A stretch of DNA of 64,000 bases. Origin: Sphingomonas sp. HITSZ_GF. Lineage in GTDB: Bacteria > Pseudomonadota > Alphaproteobacteria > Sphingomonadales > Sphingomonadaceae. Below the pieces are notes generated by a model that saw only the letters and a program-made list of their open reading frames with translations, did not search any database and was not told the DNA's origin. Below, piece by piece: positions 62,010-64,000 of the stretch (position 1 is its first letter; each line of letters begins with the position of its first letter). Made by a program: the position numbers and the translations under genes. The DNA is taken from NCBI RefSeq assembly GCF_029543155.1, contig NZ_JARQXA010000002.1, positions 310,001-374,000 of the forward strand, given 5' to 3'.

Positions 62010-62711
62010 ATGCCCCGCACCATCCTCGTCGCCGATGACGATCCCCACATCCGGCAGCTGCTCGTCTTCGCCCTCGCCAAGGCGGGGCTGGAAACGATCG
62101 AGGCCGGGGACGGCGAGGAAGCGCTGCACCTTGCCGAGACTCGCGCGCCCGACCTGATCGTGCTCGACATCAACATGCCGCGGATGGACGGGCTCGAGGT
62201 CTGCCGGCGGCTGCGCGCCGAGGGCGGGCTGCCGATCCTGTTCCTCTCCTCGCGCGACGACGAGATCGACCGGATCATCGGCATCGAGCTGGGCGCCGAC
62301 GACTATGTCACCAAGCCCTTCTCTCCCCGCGAGGTGGTGGCGCGGGTGATGGCGGTGCTGCGCCGTACCGCCGCCCATGCCCCCGATGTCGAGCGCGCCG
62401 GTGCGGTGATCCGCCACGGCAAGCTCAGCCTCGACCCCGAAAGCTGGGAAGCGAGCTGGGCAGGCGCCGCCGTTCCGCTCACCGTCACCGAGTTCGGCAT
62501 CCTGCGCACTCTCGCCGGCTTCCCGTCCAAGGTGTTCAGCCGCGACGCGCTGATCGATCGGCTGCGCGGGCCCGGCTTCGCGCTCACCGACCGGACGATC
62601 GACAGCCATGTCCGCAACCTGCGCGCCAAGTTCGGCCAGGCGGGCGCGGACGACCTGATCGAGACGCGCGCCGGCATCGGCTATCGCATCGGCCCGTGCT
62701 CGGGCGCCTGA
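62010..62711 (+). CDS. OmpR family response regulator
   Basis: A 233-residue two-component regulator. The receiver has the acidic pocket DDDPHIRQ (8-15), the phosphoacceptor in LIVLDINMPRMDG, and the switch lysine in DDYVTKPFSPREVV. The C-terminal winged helix shows LTVTEFGILRTLAGFPSKVF and RTIDSHVRNLRAKFG. It starts 11 bases after the DUF4173 stop; a GTG at 61995 overlapping that stop is the alternative. Its 3' end overlaps the kinase gene by 16 bases. CreB-like regulators are the closest by general layout. Confidence 0.93.
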   Translation: MPRTILVADDDPHIRQLLVFALAKAGLETIEAGDGEEALHLAETRAPDLIVLDINMPRMDGLEVCRRLRAEGGLPILFLSSRDDEIDRIIGIELGADDYVTKPFSPREVVARVMAVLRRTAAHAPDVERAGAVIRHGKLSLDPESWEASWAGAAVPLTVTEFGILRTLAGFPSKVFSRDALIDRLRGPGFALTDRTIDSHVRNLRAKFGQAGADDLIETRAGIGYRIGPCSGA

Positions 62712-64000
62712 CCGAGGCGCTCAAGGCGCCGGTGCGGCGCCACTGGCCGCGGCTGAGGCTGCGGACGATCCTGCTCGTCACCTTCGTGTTCGTGGCGGCG
62801 CTGCCCGGCGTCGGCGCGCTGTTCCTGCGCGTCTATGAGAACACGCTGGTGCGCCAGACCGAAGCCGAGCTGATCGCCCAGGGCACGGCGCTTTCCGCCA
62901 TTACCAGCGCCGAGTGGCCGGGGTCGCATGGCCCCGAACTGATCCCGCGCATCTCGAACGGCATTGCCGGCGGCCCGCTCTCGACGATCGATCTCGGCAC
63001 CAGGCCGCAGCCCGAGCGCCCGGAGCCGGCGAAGCTGCCCGGCACCGCCGCGCCCGATGCCCAGGCCGCCGCAGCGAAGCTTGCCCCCTTGTTCGACACA
63101 ACGGCGGACTCCACGCTCGCCTCGATCCTGCTGCTCGCCCCCGATGGCCGCATCCTGATCGGCAAGGACCAGGGCAAGAGCCTTGCCGGCCTGCCCGAAC
63201 TGGCGAAGGCGTTGCGCGGCCGCCCTGAAACGGTCTTGCGCCGCAATGGCGACTATCATCCCGAATATGCCTTCGAATGGCTGAGCCGCGCCTCGGGCCT
63301 GCGCATCCATCATGCCCGGCCGGTGGTGGTGAACGGCAAGGTGGTTGCGGTGCTGCTGCTCTCGCGCTCGCCGCGTGCGCTGTTCCGCGGCCTCTACGAG
63401 GATCGCGGCAAGATCCTGTTCGGCATCGGCGCGATCTTCGCGACGCTCGTGGCGCTGAGCGGACTGCTGTCGCGCGGCATCGCCCGGCCGATCGAGATGC
63501 TGAGCCAGGCGACGCGCGACGTCGCGCGCGGCGGCGGCGCCGTGCCCGAAGCGCCGCGGACCGCCGCGATCGAGATCCAGGCGCTCTACAGCGACTTCGC
63601 GACGATGGCCGACGCGATCGACCGCCGCTCGCGCTATCTGCGGGACTTCGCCCATGCGGTGAGCCACGAGTTCAAGACCCCGCTCGCGGGCATCCGCGGC
63701 GCGATCGAGATCCTCGAGGATCACCATGCCGGGATGGACGAGGCGGATCGCCGGCGCTTCCTCGCCAATGCCGGCGCCGATGCCGATCGGCTCGCCCAGC
63801 TCGTCACGCGCCTGCTCGAGCTGGCCCGCGCCGACATGGCCGAGGCCGAGGCCGATGCGGCGACCGATGTCGCGCTGCCGTTGCGCCGGATCGCCGATGC
63901 CTGGGCCGATCGCGGGCTGGCGATCACGATCGACCTGCCCGAGACGCTCTCCCGCGCCGCGATGCCGGGCGCAATGCTCGAGGCGATCGTCGAGAGCCTG
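62696..64000 (+). CDS. Sensor histidine kinase (partial)
   Basis: A membrane sensor kinase paired with the upstream regulator, cut by the right edge after 435 codons. It has an N-terminal helix (TILLVTFVFVAALPGVGALF), a periplasmic sensor of about 200 residues, a second helix (KILFGIGAIFATLVALSGLL), a HAMP-like segment (RGIARPIEMLSQATRDVARG) and the HisKA box DFAHAVSHEFKTPLAGIRGA with the phosphorylated histidine. The ATPase domain lies mostly beyond the window. The GTG start overlaps the regulator gene, so the pair is translationally coupled. The signal is unknown. Confidence 0.92.
   Translation, partial: MLGRLTEALKAPVRRHWPRLRLRTILLVTFVFVAALPGVGALFLRVYENTLVRQTEAELIAQGTALSAITSAEWPGSHGPELIPRISNGIAGGPLSTIDLGTRPQPERPEPAKLPGTAAPDAQAAAAKLAPLFDTTADSTLASILLLAPDGRILIGKDQGKSLAGLPELAKALRGRPETVLRRNGDYHPEYAFEWLSRASGLRIHHARPVVVNGKVVAVLLLSRSPRALFRGLYEDRGKILFGIGAIFATLVALSGLLSRGIARPIEMLSQATRDVARGGGAVPEAPRTAAIEIQALYSDFATMADAIDRRSRYLRDFAHAVSHEFKTPLAGIRGAIEILEDHHAGMDEADRRRFLANAGADADRLAQLVTRLLELARADMAEAEADAATDVALPLRRIADAWADRGLAITIDLPETLSRAAMPGAMLEAIVESL

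Overview
The window looks like chromosomal DNA of a Sphingomonas-like alphaproteobacterium. It is uniformly GC-rich. It carries a SciP (DUF1153) cell-cycle regulator, long TonB-dependent receptors, a FecI/FecR pair, an Mla-type lipid transport operon with a STAS-permease fusion, and a complete gentisate pathway. No phage, plasmid, insertion-sequence or CRISPR features were seen. All calls are from reading the sequence; no database search was run.

Left third (1-19.6 kb), mostly housekeeping and envelope genes: a Ku gene cut by the left edge; a pdxH, cation-efflux and PhzF-family operon; an alpha/beta hydrolase; mnmA; sciP; two small GlsB/YeaQ-type membrane proteins around a SIMPL-domain protein; an RND efflux pair; DUF445; a flavin-binding stress protein; a HAD phosphatase; the mlaE-mlaF-mlaD-lipoprotein operon; a cyclophilin; and tRNA-Ser(GGA).

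Middle third (19.65-50.7 kb), a catabolic super-locus. From 33.3 kb down to 19.65 kb the minus strand is packed with a DUF1593 protein, two sulfatases, an MFS transporter, a LacI regulator, an IclR regulator, gentisate 1,2-dioxygenase, fumarylpyruvate hydrolase, maleylpyruvate isomerase, a third sulfatase and a carboxylesterase. From 33.3 to 45.9 kb lie a TonB-dependent receptor, a second LacI regulator, three Gfo/Idh/MocA oxidoreductases, an unrecognised 246-residue protein, a UPF0303 protein, a TolB-like propeller and a GH3 beta-glucosidase. Four copies of the palindrome TTAGCGCTAA sit in front of these units and probably mark the operator of one LacI-type repressor. From 50.7 to 46 kb a fourth sulfatase, a GH2 enzyme and a true formylglycine-generating enzyme form an operon; the last one would activate the sulfatases. 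The simplest reading is uptake, desulfation, deglycosylation and oxidation of a sulfated glycoside, with an aromatic part possibly routed to gentisate. The substrate itself is not visible from the sequence.

Right part (50.8-64 kb): a FecI sigma factor, a FecR anti-sigma factor and a TonB receptor with a signalling STN domain lead into a Tat-type phospholipase C-like phosphoesterase, a small cytochrome c and a metallophosphoesterase. An Hsp70-like protein follows, then a DUF4173 membrane protein and a two-component system whose kinase runs off the right edge.

Three intergenic inverted repeats with 27-nt arms lie in gaps between convergent genes (13.7, 18.5 and 40.1 kb). No stretch longer than 300 bases lacks a gene.
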